Shown here piece after piece: positions 49,936-59,682 of a stretch of DNA of 64,000 nt. The stretch is from CBDFNN01 sp965250215 (GTDB lineage Bacteria; Bacteroidota; Rhodothermia; Rhodothermales; DATKEJ01): NCBI GenBank assembly GCA_965250215.1, contig CBDFNN010000004.1:3968001-4032000 (forward strand). The letters run 5' to 3'. The notes under the pieces were generated by a model that worked only from the letters and a program-made list of their open reading frames with translations, was not told the DNA's origin and did no database searches. Position 1 is the first letter of the stretch. The number at the start of each line of letters is the position of its first letter. The position numbers and the translations under genes were made by a program.

Positions 49936-52605
49936 ATGAGTACCATATCAAGATGTACAAGCTTAATCCTAGCTCTACTACTAATCTCAGCTAGCACACA
50001 GCTCTGCCTCGCCCAATCTCCTCTCGACGAGATCGTTTTCCGACCGGTCAAAATTGATGGCCCGGTCCACGATCCTGCTAAAGACAGCTATTGGTTTGGT
50101 CCTTTTAGTGAGACCGCATCTGTCCTTGACGTCGACAATGATGGCGATTATGACATTGCAGCTGGCCGAAATTGGTACGAGGCGCCGAATTGGATCAAGC
50201 ATTCGGATTTTAGAAGCGGCGCAGAAACGAATGGACCAGAGACGGAAAGCAATTCCGAGTTTGCCATGGACGTCGATGGAGATGGGTGGGAAGATGTAGT
50301 GTCCTCTGGTTGGATGTTCATGAAAGGTGCCTTCTGGTATCAGAATCCACAAAACAAACCAGGAAAGTGGAAATCATATCGAATGCATCATGCCTATAAC
50401 ATGGAGGGTGTAATCCACGGAGATATCGATGGGGATGGTGACGAAGACATTCTAGTAAATCATTGGAATCTTGTTGATGGGCAGGGCATGACCTGGATCG
50501 AGCATCTCGATGAAGCTCCCTATTGGAAAGAGTACGTCGTTGGCAGGGAAGGTGACACGCACGGCAATGGCCTTGGAGATGTGAACATGGATGGCAATAT
50601 GGATATCGTCACGGGTCAAGGCTGGTATGAGCAACCTACAGGTGGTGCTACTGTCACGCCTTGGAAATTCCATGCTGACTGGAAATTCCAAGATAATCAT
50701 ACAGACGCAACGTCAACGGCCCACCCTAATATGGTCTATGATGTCAATGAAGATGGTCTCAACGACGTTATAATCGGTTCCGGACACGCTTATGGAATAG
50801 TTTGGATGGAGCAGCATATGCAAGCTGGCGAGCGCTCATGGACGGAGCATTGGATAGAGAAAGAGTTCTCTCAATTCCACACCATGGCCATGGCAGATCT
50901 CAACGGCGATGGTAAACCAGATCTCGTGACCGGAAAAAGACTAATGGCACACTACGGAGGAGATGTTGGTGCTTTTGAGCCTCTTTTTGTCTTTTGGTAC
51001 GACATCGATGGAGGAAATTTCAACAGACATATCCTCTCCTACAACTATCTGCCCTATTACCCCAATGAAGGAGGTAAAAACCCAGTTCCGAACATGGTTG
51101 TCGGAACCGGAATGAAAATCAACATCAAGGACATGGATCACGATGGTGACAACGATGTGATCTTGGCCGGTAAAGGTGGACTCTATGTCTTCTACAACGA
51201 AGGCAGACCCTCAATAGAAAATTATGCCAACGCCCTCCCAAAATATTCGACCTACTCAACATGGCGAGATTGGGCGCGATACAAGACCTTGTTCAATACA
51301 AAGGACTTCACAAATTGGAAGCTACCAGAGGGAGATGGTGGTCATTGGAAAATCGTCGATAGTAACATCGACTATGACGCCAGCTCTGAGGCCGAGGACA
51401 AGCATCTTTGGACAGAAAAGGACTATCGCAATTACAGACTCCATGTGGAGTGGCGATTCAAGGAGGCCTCGGGAATTTATGAGAACATGCCAATAGTCGA
51501 GAAAGACGGCTCTTATCGTGTAGACGAAAACGGAAATCAAGTTGGTGAGGATACTCCGAATTCGGATTCCGGTATCATGTTCAGAGGCGAATCTCATCAG
51601 GCGAACATCTGGAATTGGAATGTCGGATCTGGTGAACTTTGGGCCGTGCGGACCAACAAGGACAACCCTCCTGATGTACTAGCCGCCGCAGTGCCAAAGG
51701 TTAAGGCTGACAATCCTATCGGAGAGTGGAATACTTTCGATATCAAACTCATTGACGACCGTGTATGGATCATGCTCAATGGTGAACAAATTATCGAAAA
51801 CGCCCTACTTCCAGGTCTCCCCGAAAGAGGTCCAATTGGATTGCAGCATCACGGAGGATGGGACAAGGATAATAACGCTTGGCATCCCACTTCGAGTTTG
51901 ATTCAATTTCGCAACATCTGGATCGAGGAACTGCCAGACGATATGTCACCAGAACCTGTCGCTGATGATGCATGGCAGAGCCTATTTAACGGAGAAAACC
52001 TCGATGGCTGGATAGTTAGCGCCGGTAATCAATTCGCGGCTGAAAACGGCGAGCTGACGGTGAAGCGGGAGAACCCGGATGGACAGGAGCACAACTTCGA
52101 CTATCTCTGGACGGAGGAGCAATACGACGATTTCGTATTGGAGCTTGAGTTCAAAGTAATAGAGGGCACAAATAGTGGAGTCTTTTTTCGAACTCCCGAT
52201 CTTTTGGATCCCGTTTATACTGGACTGGAGATTCAAATTGCGGACTCCTATTCTAGAAGTGGTCTCTCTAAAACGGGAACGGCGGGTGCGCTATACGACG
52301 CTGCGGCTCCGACCAAGAATGCGATCAACAAACCGGGTGAATGGAATCATTATCGCTTGACATGCAATGGTTCGCGTGTCCAAGTTGATCTAAACGGACA
52401 GCACATTGTTGATGTCGATCTTGCTCAGTGGACCACGCCAAACATGAATCCAGATGGCACTCCGAATAAGTTTGCGAATCCTCTGGTCAACTTTGCGCGC
52501 AATGGGCATATAGGATTGCAAGATCACGGAAAGCCGGTTTGGTATCGGAATCTTCGTGTGAAGAGAATTCCGGAGAGGACAGACCTTAGTCCGAATCCGA
52601 GATAA
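49936..52605 (+). CDS. secreted FG-GAP/VCBS propeller with two DUF1080 domains
   Basis: 889 residues with a signal peptide (to about STQLCLAQ). The N-terminal 420 residues contain at least seven calcium-loop motifs (DVDNDGDYD, DVDGDGWED, DIDGDGDED, DVNMDGNMD, DVNEDGLND, DLNGDGKPD, DMDHDGDND) of FG-GAP/VCBS propellers. Two DUF1080 domains follow, at about 440-655 and 675-885, each ending with an IQFRNIWI or KPVWYRNLRV strand. The pairing of a propeller with two DUF1080 units suggests a surface glycoside-processing enzyme. Convergent with the aldolase gene. Confidence 0.87.
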   Translation: MSTISRCTSLILALLLISASTQLCLAQSPLDEIVFRPVKIDGPVHDPAKDSYWFGPFSETASVLDVDNDGDYDIAAGRNWYEAPNWIKHSDFRSGAETNGPETESNSEFAMDVDGDGWEDVVSSGWMFMKGAFWYQNPQNKPGKWKSYRMHHAYNMEGVIHGDIDGDGDEDILVNHWNLVDGQGMTWIEHLDEAPYWKEYVVGREGDTHGNGLGDVNMDGNMDIVTGQGWYEQPTGGATVTPWKFHADWKFQDNHTDATSTAHPNMVYDVNEDGLNDVIIGSGHAYGIVWMEQHMQAGERSWTEHWIEKEFSQFHTMAMADLNGDGKPDLVTGKRLMAHYGGDVGAFEPLFVFWYDIDGGNFNRHILSYNYLPYYPNEGGKNPVPNMVVGTGMKINIKDMDHDGDNDVILAGKGGLYVFYNEGRPSIENYANALPKYSTYSTWRDWARYKTLFNTKDFTNWKLPEGDGGHWKIVDSNIDYDASSEAEDKHLWTEKDYRNYRLHVEWRFKEASGIYENMPIVEKDGSYRVDENGNQVGEDTPNSDSGIMFRGESHQANIWNWNVGSGELWAVRTNKDNPPDVLAAAVPKVKADNPIGEWNTFDIKLIDDRVWIMLNGEQIIENALLPGLPERGPIGLQHHGGWDKDNNAWHPTSSLIQFRNIWIEELPDDMSPEPVADDAWQSLFNGENLDGWIVSAGNQFAAENGELTVKRENPDGQEHNFDYLWTEEQYDDFVLELEFKVIEGTNSGVFFRTPDLLDPVYTGLEIQIADSYSRSGLSKTGTAGALYDAAAPTKNAINKPGEWNHYRLTCNGSRVQVDLNGQHIVDVDLAQWTTPNMNPDGTPNKFANPLVNFARNGHIGLQDHGKPVWYRNLRVKRIPERTDLSPNPR

Positions 52606-52610
52606 GGCCT

Positions 52611-52749
52611 GTTCCGTGTTCCGTGTTCCGTGTTCCGAAGGGGATTCTAGCTATTATCTAGCAGGCAGTCAACAGCGAAATGATCTAGTTGGCGCGGTTT
52701 TATAGTCCAAGTCCGATACGCGGAGAACAGAACACAGAACACAGAACAC
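52611..52749. repeat. opposed heptamer arrays between convergent genes
   Basis: gttccgt repeated nearly four times (52611-52637) faces acagaac repeated about three times (52724-52749), 86 bp apart. The reverse complement of acagaac is gttctgt, so the arms match except for one C/T position per unit. The minus-strand RNA can pair throughout using G-U. It lies exactly between two converging genes and may be a two-way terminator. Confidence 0.75.
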
Positions 52750-52751
52750 TC

Positions 52752-53720
52752 TCAGACCTCCTTGTCTATCGAATCCAAGAGGGCGAACATGTCCTTCTTT
52801 TGCTGATCGTCAAGTGCCTTGAAAGGCGGACGTACTGGTCCACCATGCAGACCTGCATATTCGAACATCGCCTTGGCAGTTGCTCCGTCATGAAAGACGA
52901 AATCTCCACCAAACTCGTCTCCAGTCAGATAGCGATGCAAGAATCCCGTAAAGCGCGATCCTAGCATTTCGGCTTCTTTGTATTTACCGGACTCCAACAG
53001 GTCCCAGCGCCGTAACTCAAACTTAGGCCAAAGGCCTGCTGGTAGAGAGATAAAGCCCTGACATCCATGCATGTGACTGATGGTTGTCGTGTAGGCCAAA
53101 GAGTTGTCGATAAAGGCGAAGCGATCCGAGAATTGCTCATAAGCAAGAATCATATCTGTGAAGTGAGCGGGACTTCCATATTTCAGTGCAATCATGTTCG
53201 GTATCTCGGCCAGTCTACCCATCATGGAGAGAGAGACGCCTGTTCCAAGATTTCTCCAAACTTGATCATATATCATGATTCCAATATCAATCTTAGAAGC
53301 CAGTTCTTGATAGAAAGAGAAGAAAGCATCTTCGTCTATTTTGTAGTAGAAGGGAGGTGGTACCATAACAGCAGCAGCACCCGCTTCCTTCAGTCGCGTA
53401 GCGAGCTCAACGGCTATATCCAAACGCGGCGTTGCCATCCCAGCCATCACTGGTAGCTCACCACCCGTGGCTTCTACCGCGGCTTTCACCATCGCGACGT
53501 GCTCGTCGTAGCTCAAACTTTGAAACTCACCGGTCCCGCTTGGACAGATTAAAAAGCCCCGACCTCTCTTCAAGCCTCCATCGTATGCATTCCGAATATT
53601 GCTTTTGAGAAAGTCGGTATTGAGGGACAGATCACCGTTGAAAGTTGGCATCTGGAGCGAGGCGGGTCCTCGAAGTAGATCCTTGACGGCGGAAAAGTCT
53701 GATGAATCGATTCGGGTCAT
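52752..53720 (-). CDS. DapA-family aldolase/lyase
   Basis: 322 residues, class I aldolase of the dihydrodipicolinate synthase/N-acetylneuraminate lyase family. The Schiff-base lysine is in NMIALKYGS, the proton-relay tyrosine in IGIMIYDQVW, and LICPSGTGEFQSLSYDEH is the substrate-carboxylate loop (GTGE in place of the common GTTGE). The 25-bp neighbour is a sodium:solute symporter, so the pair probably imports and splits a keto-acid sugar. Not true DapA by context. Confidence 0.85.
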   Translation of the reverse strand: MTRIDSSDFSAVKDLLRGPASLQMPTFNGDLSLNTDFLKSNIRNAYDGGLKRGRGFLICPSGTGEFQSLSYDEHVAMVKAAVEATGGELPVMAGMATPRLDIAVELATRLKEAGAAAVMVPPPFYYKIDEDAFFSFYQELASKIDIGIMIYDQVWRNLGTGVSLSMMGRLAEIPNMIALKYGSPAHFTDMILAYEQFSDRFAFIDNSLAYTTTISHMHGCQGFISLPAGLWPKFELRRWDLLESGKYKEAEMLGSRFTGFLHRYLTGDEFGGDFVFHDGATAKAMFEYAGLHGGPVRPPFKALDDQQKKDMFALLDSIDKEV

Positions 53721-53744
53721 TTTCTATGAATGGTTAGAATAAAA

Positions 53745-55589
53745 TCATTGAGCTATCTCAGTATCGGTGGCTTCTAGCAAATCTAGGAAACCACGATACT
53801 GAGTGAAAAAGAAGAAGCCGAAGGAAAGAGCGATCGCAATTGTAACAAAAACGAGTGACCACTGACCGAGGTAAGCAGAATAGAAAACCAGCGAAGAAGA
53901 GCAAAGCGCAATCAAACCAAGGATCGAAATTCCAAAACCTCGCCAGATCAAACCAGTCGGCCTTTCGTCCATCACTCCTGCCTTTCTTGCAATCGGTCCC
54001 CATATGCCAAGCGGATGAGCTTGCTTATAGAATGCGATTAAATGATCTTCGGGGTCGGGTTTTGTGAGGAGCGCAACTACCACCCATAAAATCGTCGTGG
54101 CGATCATCGATGTAATCACAACCAAGTAGGCCGAGCTTGAGCCACTAACGACGCCGGCTTCAACAAGAGGATTGAAGATCAAGAAGCGACAGATGAGCAC
54201 GATTAGCAAGCCTCCAAAAGAAGCTGCGATTCGAGCTTTTGCATTGAAGCGCCACCACCACCATTGCGCCCAATTCGCTGGCAACTCGGCAGCCGAAAAC
54301 TGAATAAACAAAACAGCGAAAGCGATGACTGACTCCGCAAGTAAAGCCACGACGACGCCAGCCACGAGTACTCCTATCATGGCGATCTTCCCAACGCGCA
54401 TGTATTCCCTCTCGCTGGCATCAGGTCGAATGTATCTCTTGTACACATCGTTGACTATCACTTGTGCACCTAGGTTCATGTTCGAATCAACGGTCGACAT
54501 GATGGCGGCGAATAGTGCAATGAGAGCCAAGCCCAGTAATCCGGAGGGCATATATTCCCCGAGGAGCCAACCAAAAACGAGCTCTCGTTCCTCCGGTCCT
54601 GCTGTATATAACTCAGGCCGTCGAGCAAGCGCACCTAGTCCAGGCAGTGTTAGAAGCGTAAGCATGAGAAAGAGGAGACAAGCCGTCCAGATATACATCT
54701 TTGAGGCCTCACGCTGATTCTTAGTCGACAACAGTCTTTGACCCTCCATCGCGACTCCGACGGGTGAGGTATCTCCACCATATCCGATCGACTTTCCAAG
54801 AAGCCAGCCAAAAATCCCAAGCATCCCAAGGAATTCATGGTCTATCGGTGGATACCATCTGACGACTTCCGGGTTATTCGGAAAAGCGTCTACTAAACTT
54901 TGGTACAATGCCGAGGGGCCAGCCAGAATTCCAGCATCACCTCCAAAATCCGCCAGAACCAGCAGCGAAAGCAATATGGTTGTACCGATCAAAATGCTCC
55001 CCTGAAGCACATCACTTACCACAACGCCCATGTATCCCGACATGTAAACGTAGACCAGGATAATTGGAATCACCACTACTAAGGTCTCTAACCGAGACCA
55101 GTCCAGAAGCTCGTTCGCCACAAAGCAGAGACCCAAAAGGCCGGCACCGGTCCAGGCTACAACTGCCAAGCAAGCGCTTCGGAATGAGACCCAAGATCTG
55201 ATTGCAGCTGCCTCCCTGCCCGTAAAACGAAGCTCATAGAATTCGGGAGAGGTGAAGATCTTCATGCGCCGCCAAAAGACGGCAAAAAGAACTCCCGCAA
55301 TGATGAGAGACAGTCCGAAGCGCGAAAAGAACCACCAACAAATGAACATGCCAGTACTTACAGTCAGTCCGATATAAGCGCTACCTACCTCGGCATTGTA
55401 CATTGTGGACGCGAAGGAGAAACCCGAAAGCCAGGACCTGAGTTTTCTACCTCCAAGAAAGTAATTTTCCAATCCCTCATCAGCGAAACGTCGATAGTAG
55501 AGTCCTATCCCGACGAGGATGATTAAATAGACCGCCATAACGAGCCAATCGATGGCAACTAGTTCGCTATCTCCGCCGCTAGAAAACAA
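53745..55589 (-). CDS. sodium:solute symporter
   Basis: 614 residues with about 14 membrane helices. NYFLGGRKLRSWLSGFSFAST and the region LLGLALIALFAAIMSTVDSN are SSS-family signatures (sodium site around ALIALFAAIMST). Located directly upstream of the DapA-like gene, on the same strand with a 24-base gap. Sialic acid, sugar or carboxylate transport are all possible. Confidence 0.9.
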   Translation of the reverse strand: MFSSGGDSELVAIDWLVMAVYLIILVGIGLYYRRFADEGLENYFLGGRKLRSWLSGFSFASTMYNAEVGSAYIGLTVSTGMFICWWFFSRFGLSLIIAGVLFAVFWRRMKIFTSPEFYELRFTGREAAAIRSWVSFRSACLAVVAWTGAGLLGLCFVANELLDWSRLETLVVVIPIILVYVYMSGYMGVVVSDVLQGSILIGTTILLSLLVLADFGGDAGILAGPSALYQSLVDAFPNNPEVVRWYPPIDHEFLGMLGIFGWLLGKSIGYGGDTSPVGVAMEGQRLLSTKNQREASKMYIWTACLLFLMLTLLTLPGLGALARRPELYTAGPEERELVFGWLLGEYMPSGLLGLALIALFAAIMSTVDSNMNLGAQVIVNDVYKRYIRPDASEREYMRVGKIAMIGVLVAGVVVALLAESVIAFAVLFIQFSAAELPANWAQWWWWRFNAKARIAASFGGLLIVLICRFLIFNPLVEAGVVSGSSSAYLVVITSMIATTILWVVVALLTKPDPEDHLIAFYKQAHPLGIWGPIARKAGVMDERPTGLIWRGFGISILGLIALCSSSLVFYSAYLGQWSLVFVTIAIALSFGFFFFTQYRGFLDLLEATDTEIAQ

Positions 55590-55697
55590 ATGGGTTCAAT
55601 CTTGATGGAAAGGTTGGTGGACGACCTTCCAATCTAGTAAAGATGCACAAGAAGAACCTAGTCTGTGGTCGGCTCTATATCGTCTGTTCTAGCCCTC

Positions 55698-55919
55698 CTA
55701 TTCCTTGGGCGCAGTCGACATACCAAAGATGGAATAGAGAGGACAGCTTCCGACGAGGCTTGTCACTAGGAAAATTGCAGCTATTACTCCAAGCACAATA
55801 GATGTTGTCCCGCTAATAATACCTAGGAAGTAAACTACCGCGACAAGAAGCGCAACTCCAAGTCTAAGGCCCCGATCGATATTTCCCACGTTGCTTTTCA
55901 TCTTTTCAATGAGTTTCAT
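55698..55919 (-). CDS. DUF2892 (YgaP-like) small membrane protein
   Basis: 73 residues, two hydrophobic helices, with NVGNIDRGLRLGVALLVAVV and SLVGSCPLYSIFG, the DUF2892 signature including one conserved Cys. Such proteins are found next to or fused with rhodaneses in sulfide-detoxification operons, which matches the gene upstream here. Confidence 0.88.
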   Translation of the reverse strand: MKLIEKMKSNVGNIDRGLRLGVALLVAVVYFLGIISGTTSIVLGVIAAIFLVTSLVGSCPLYSIFGMSTAPKE

Positions 55920-56026
55920 CTTTCCAAAGAATTTTATTAATAGTAACTAACCGAAGCTAGCTTCTAGCTGGAAACGAAGATGTAACTAGCTCCCTCTAAT
56001 GTATGCGAGTGATTTCACTACAGTCT

Positions 56027-57427
56027 TTAAGATGATTGACAGGCACCTTTTACCAAAGTGATTTCAGTATTTCGGATAGCGTCGATCCCTCCTATCACAT
56101 TCACCACGTTGTGATATCCACGTGATTTGAGAATACTGGCCGCAATCAATGATCTGTAACCAGATCCGCAATAGACGTAAAACTTTTCGTCCTTCGGAAA
56201 TGACTCGAGTGATGAAGAGGTATTGCGAAGTGGAATGTTTTTGGAATCGAGGACATGATCAGCATCAAACTCACCTTCCTTTCGCATATCGATGACCGCG
56301 TTCCCGGGCAATTCCACAAGTTCCACAGCCTCAATTTCTTCCACGATGTCGAGGTCTCGACCCGATGCTTTCCAAGCAGCCACGCCGCCTTCCAGGTAGC
56401 CGATAGTTTGATCAAAACCCACTCGTGATAACCTCGTGATGGATTCCTCGAGTTTATCGTCATCGGTTACAAGAAGAATCTGCGTCTCGATGTCTCTGAT
56501 AAGTTCTCCCACCCAAGGGGCAAAACTTCCGTCTAATCCGATGAAGATCGATCTAGGTAGATGTCCCTCCGAAAATTTATTCCGCGTCCGAGTGTCGAGA
56601 ATTAAGGCACCTGTTTCGTTGGCTATTTTCTCAAAAGCCTCGGGATTGTGTCCAATGTCTCCACGTCGAATGACATCTTCCACATTGTCATAACCTTCTT
56701 TATTAAGCATGACATTGAGAGGAAAGTAGGCCGGTGGATCCGCTAGGCCATCCAATACGGCTTCGATAAATTCTTCCCGACTCATGTCAGACCTCAAGGC
56801 GTAGTTCATGCCTCGCTGATTGCCCAAAGTATCCACCGTGATTTTCATCATGTTTTTGCCACAGGCTGATCCAGCGCCGTGTGCAGGATAAACGAGTACT
56901 TCATCCTCAAGAGGCATGATTTTATTCCTGAGAGAATCATAGAGGGTCGAGGCAAGAAAGGTCGTATCCATTCCTGCTTCTATATCCTGCGCTAAATCAG
57001 GCCGACCAACGTCTCCCAAAAAAAGCGTATCTCCAGTGAACAGAGCGTGGTTATTACCCTCTGCGTCTTTCAATAGATAGGTGGTACTCTCCATGGTGTG
57101 TCCTGGAGTGTGCATCGCAGTAATGCTAATCTCTCCCAATTCGAAGATCTGGCCATCTTCGGCTATTATAGCTTCAAAACTTGGATCGGCATTCGGTCCG
57201 TAGATAATTGGAGCACCCGTCTTTTCCGCGAGTGTGACGTGTCCGCTTACAAAATCGGCATGAAAATGCGTCTCAAAAATATACTTGATCTCGGCTCCAG
57301 CTCCATCAGCTCGTTCCAAATAAGAAGTCACTTCCCGAAGAGGGTCAATAATGGCTGCCTCGCCGTTGCTTTCAATGTAATAGGCGCCTTGAGCAAGGCA
57401 ACCAGTATAAATCTGTTCTATAACCAT
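56027..57427 (-). CDS. MBL-fold persulfide dioxygenase-like protein with two rhodanese domains
   Basis: 466 residues. The metallo-beta-lactamase domain has THFHADFVSGH (about 52-62), HTPGHTMEST, FTGDTLFLGDVGRPDL and VYPAHGAGSACG, as in ETHE1/Blh persulfide dioxygenases. Rhodanese 1 (about 260-360) has no active-site Cys: the loop reads LLVTDDDKLEE. Rhodanese 2 (about 370-460) has YVYCGSGYRS with the catalytic Cys. Together with YeeE/YedE and DUF2892 proteins it should oxidise glutathione or protein persulfide and relieve sulfide stress. Confidence 0.9.
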   Translation of the reverse strand: MVIEQIYTGCLAQGAYYIESNGEAAIIDPLREVTSYLERADGAGAEIKYIFETHFHADFVSGHVTLAEKTGAPIIYGPNADPSFEAIIAEDGQIFELGEISITAMHTPGHTMESTTYLLKDAEGNNHALFTGDTLFLGDVGRPDLAQDIEAGMDTTFLASTLYDSLRNKIMPLEDEVLVYPAHGAGSACGKNMMKITVDTLGNQRGMNYALRSDMSREEFIEAVLDGLADPPAYFPLNVMLNKEGYDNVEDVIRRGDIGHNPEAFEKIANETGALILDTRTRNKFSEGHLPRSIFIGLDGSFAPWVGELIRDIETQILLVTDDDKLEESITRLSRVGFDQTIGYLEGGVAAWKASGRDLDIVEEIEAVELVELPGNAVIDMRKEGEFDADHVLDSKNIPLRNTSSSLESFPKDEKFYVYCGSGYRSLIAASILKSRGYHNVVNVIGGIDAIRNTEITLVKGACQSS

Positions 57428-57455
57428 TTCGTCAATAACCTAAAGTGAATGAAAA

Positions 57456-57869
57456 TCAGTGAGGTAGGTAGGATCGAGAAAACCCGTAAAGAAAGGTCCC
57501 AAGAATTGCACCAAGTATAACAACAGCAATTGACCAAACTCCATGCCCAAGAAGAATAAACATGGGCCCAGGACAGGCACCAGCGAGCGCCCAACCCAGA
57601 CCAAAAATAGTGCCTCCAATAAGATATCGAGAAATGCTCTGATCTTTATCGTTTAAAGTAATTACACTGCCGTCAAGAGAACGGATATTGAAACGCTTAA
57701 TGGCTTGGGTAAATGCAATTCCAAGGACAACAGCACTTCCGATTATCCCATACATGTGGAAGGATTCAAATCGAAACATCTCTTGAATTCTGAACCATGA
57801 AATGGCTTCAGATTTCGTCATAATGACACCGAACAATATTCCGGTTAGTAGAAATTTAATCAGTTTCAT
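57456..57869 (-). CDS. YeeE/YedE-family transporter subunit, second copy
   Basis: About 137 residues from the ATG at 57869, which overlaps the previous stop codon at TAATG; the longer frame to 57911 is unlikely. Four hydrophobic helices; the GLGWALAGACPGPMFILLG motif is typical of DUF6691/YedE half-transporters for sulfur species. It pairs with the upstream gene as a two-part transporter. Confidence 0.88.
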   Translation of the reverse strand: MKLIKFLLTGILFGVIMTKSEAISWFRIQEMFRFESFHMYGIIGSAVVLGIAFTQAIKRFNIRSLDGSVITLNDKDQSISRYLIGGTIFGLGWALAGACPGPMFILLGHGVWSIAVVILGAILGTFLYGFSRSYLPH

Positions 57870-58450
57870 TAGACCAATCCCCCAGAAAATATGAAGGGAA
57901 TTATGAACCAAGTCATCAACAATCCCCCTGCAAAGAAGCCGGCGACAGCCATCAAAGAGGGTATCTGTAAATTCGACAAACCGCTAATCGCATGACCCGA
58001 TGTGCATCCTCCGGCATAACGAGCGCCAAATCCTACCAGCAAGCCTCCGACAAGTAGAATCAATAACATAGAAGGTGAAGGGTTGGCAAAAGCCGTGGGT
58101 ACATAGGCTGCGAGATTTCCGTTCGAGTTTATAGCCCCGAGATCAAGAGCATTAAGATGCTCCATAGTCTCAATTGAAATCACCGAGTGGTGATCCGAAA
58201 TCAGAAACTTTGCAGATAGAAAGCCGCCAATAATGCTTCCGGCTATGAAAACCAAATTCCAAATTCCCTCCCGCCATTCGAACCTGAAGAAGCTCGAGAA
58301 CTTGCCAGCTCCGCAGATAGTACAAAGCGTTCTGAGATTGGAGGAAACTCCAAACTCACCTCCACTGCGAAGAAGCAAAAACATCACTAAGGCAATAAGT
58401 GAACCAGAGACGGACCAGTGCCAAGGTCCTTTTATAATTTCAAATATCAT
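57869..58450 (-). CDS. YeeE/YedE-family transporter subunit, first copy
   Basis: 193 residues with several helices; GFGARYAGGCTSGHAISG is the YeeE/YedE core with its Cys. First gene of a four-gene minus-strand operon with the second YedE, the MBL-rhodanese and DUF2892 genes. In related operons a BigR/ArsR regulator is often adjacent, but none is seen here. Confidence 0.9.
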   Translation of the reverse strand: MIFEIIKGPWHWSVSGSLIALVMFLLLRSGGEFGVSSNLRTLCTICGAGKFSSFFRFEWREGIWNLVFIAGSIIGGFLSAKFLISDHHSVISIETMEHLNALDLGAINSNGNLAAYVPTAFANPSPSMLLILLVGGLLVGFGARYAGGCTSGHAISGLSNLQIPSLMAVAGFFAGGLLMTWFIIPFIFSGGLV

Positions 58451-58578
58451 GAATTCTGTTGATTCATAGAGGCGAATAGTTGGTAGTGAACTTTGAGAGT
58501 CATTCTAGCGTCTATTGTTTCGAAGGAATATGAGATTCCCTATTATCCGCTTGGAAACCATCTATCCCAAAATATTTC

Positions 58579-59619
58579 ATGAAAGCAGCTGTTTACAGAG
58601 GTAAAGAATCTCTACCCATTGAAGATGTGGCCGATCCAAGTTTGGATGACGGCGAATTGCTATTGGAGGTCGAGGCGTGCTGTGTTTGCGGTACAGATCG
58701 TAGGACTTTTCGGAATGGCGATTTCAAAATTGACGAGGGCCGAATTCTGGGCCACGAGTTCTGCGGACGCGTCGTAGAGTCTCGAGCCGATGACGCCAAT
58801 GTAAAAGTGGGCGACCGTGTCCTCATGTACATCGTTATGCCCTGTGGGGATTGCAAATATTGCAAGCTAGGCCGGGCAAACCTCTGCACGACTAGAACTA
58901 CCATGGCCTATCATCATGATGGCGCTTTTGCACCCTACATGAAAATCCCTGCCAAAGCAGTTGCCGACGGGAATCTTTTCAAGGTCGAATCGGATCTTGC
59001 CCCGCAGCATCTGGCGATTGCAGAACCTTTAGGATGCGTATTGAATGCTCACGACCGCCTGAATGTCAGCATGAAAGACAAGGTTGTCGTGATTGGCGCG
59101 GGTCCAATTGGTACGATGCACGCCGTCGTATCCAGATTGTCCGGTGCACAACAGGTCATAATGCTTGATATGTCTGAGCCCCGCCTAGAGATGATGAAGC
59201 AATTTGATGTGGACGCTACGGTAAAAGTCGATGGCGAAACTCACATCCAACAAGTCATGGATTTGACAGATGGATTTGGGGCGGATGTGGTGATCGTGGC
59301 CGCAAGTTCAGCTCATGCTCAAGCTGATGCTTTGGAGATCGCTGCGAAAGGCGGACGGATTGAGTTTTTTGGTGGCTTACCTAAGTCGAATCCCACCGCG
59401 GTACTCAACACCAACCATCTTCACTACAAGGAAATTACCATAACAGGATCCTTCTCAGAAAAGAAACGGGACTTTCAGGCCGCGCAAGCACTTGTTCAAA
59501 GTGGAAGATTCCCGAGCGATAAGATTGTGACTCACGAGTTGCCTTTGGATAGGATTACCGAAGCTTTTCCTCTGATGGAATCTGGCGAGGCTTTAAAGGT
59601 GGCAATTCTACCCAATTGA
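58579..59619 (+). CDS. zinc-dependent alcohol dehydrogenase (MDR family)
   Basis: 346 residues. Catalytic zinc ligands are in CCVCGTDRRTF and GHEFCGRVV; the structural zinc loop is CGDCKYCKLGRANLC. The NAD(P) fold motif is VVIGAGPIGTMHAVV, followed by LLDMSEP-like MLDMSEPRLEMM. Closest to sorbitol/threonine/galactitol dehydrogenases, consistent with the sugar region nearby. Divergent from the sulfide operon. Substrate not determined. Confidence 0.9.
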   Translation: MKAAVYRGKESLPIEDVADPSLDDGELLLEVEACCVCGTDRRTFRNGDFKIDEGRILGHEFCGRVVESRADDANVKVGDRVLMYIVMPCGDCKYCKLGRANLCTTRTTMAYHHDGAFAPYMKIPAKAVADGNLFKVESDLAPQHLAIAEPLGCVLNAHDRLNVSMKDKVVVIGAGPIGTMHAVVSRLSGAQQVIMLDMSEPRLEMMKQFDVDATVKVDGETHIQQVMDLTDGFGADVVIVAASSAHAQADALEIAAKGGRIEFFGGLPKSNPTAVLNTNHLHYKEITITGSFSEKKRDFQAAQALVQSGRFPSDKIVTHELPLDRITEAFPLMESGEALKVAILPN

Positions 59620-59682
59620 TCTAGTCTTATCAGAATTCGAATAGCCCTCTCTGGATCACCTTGGCCAGTGTGATGCTCTAGT

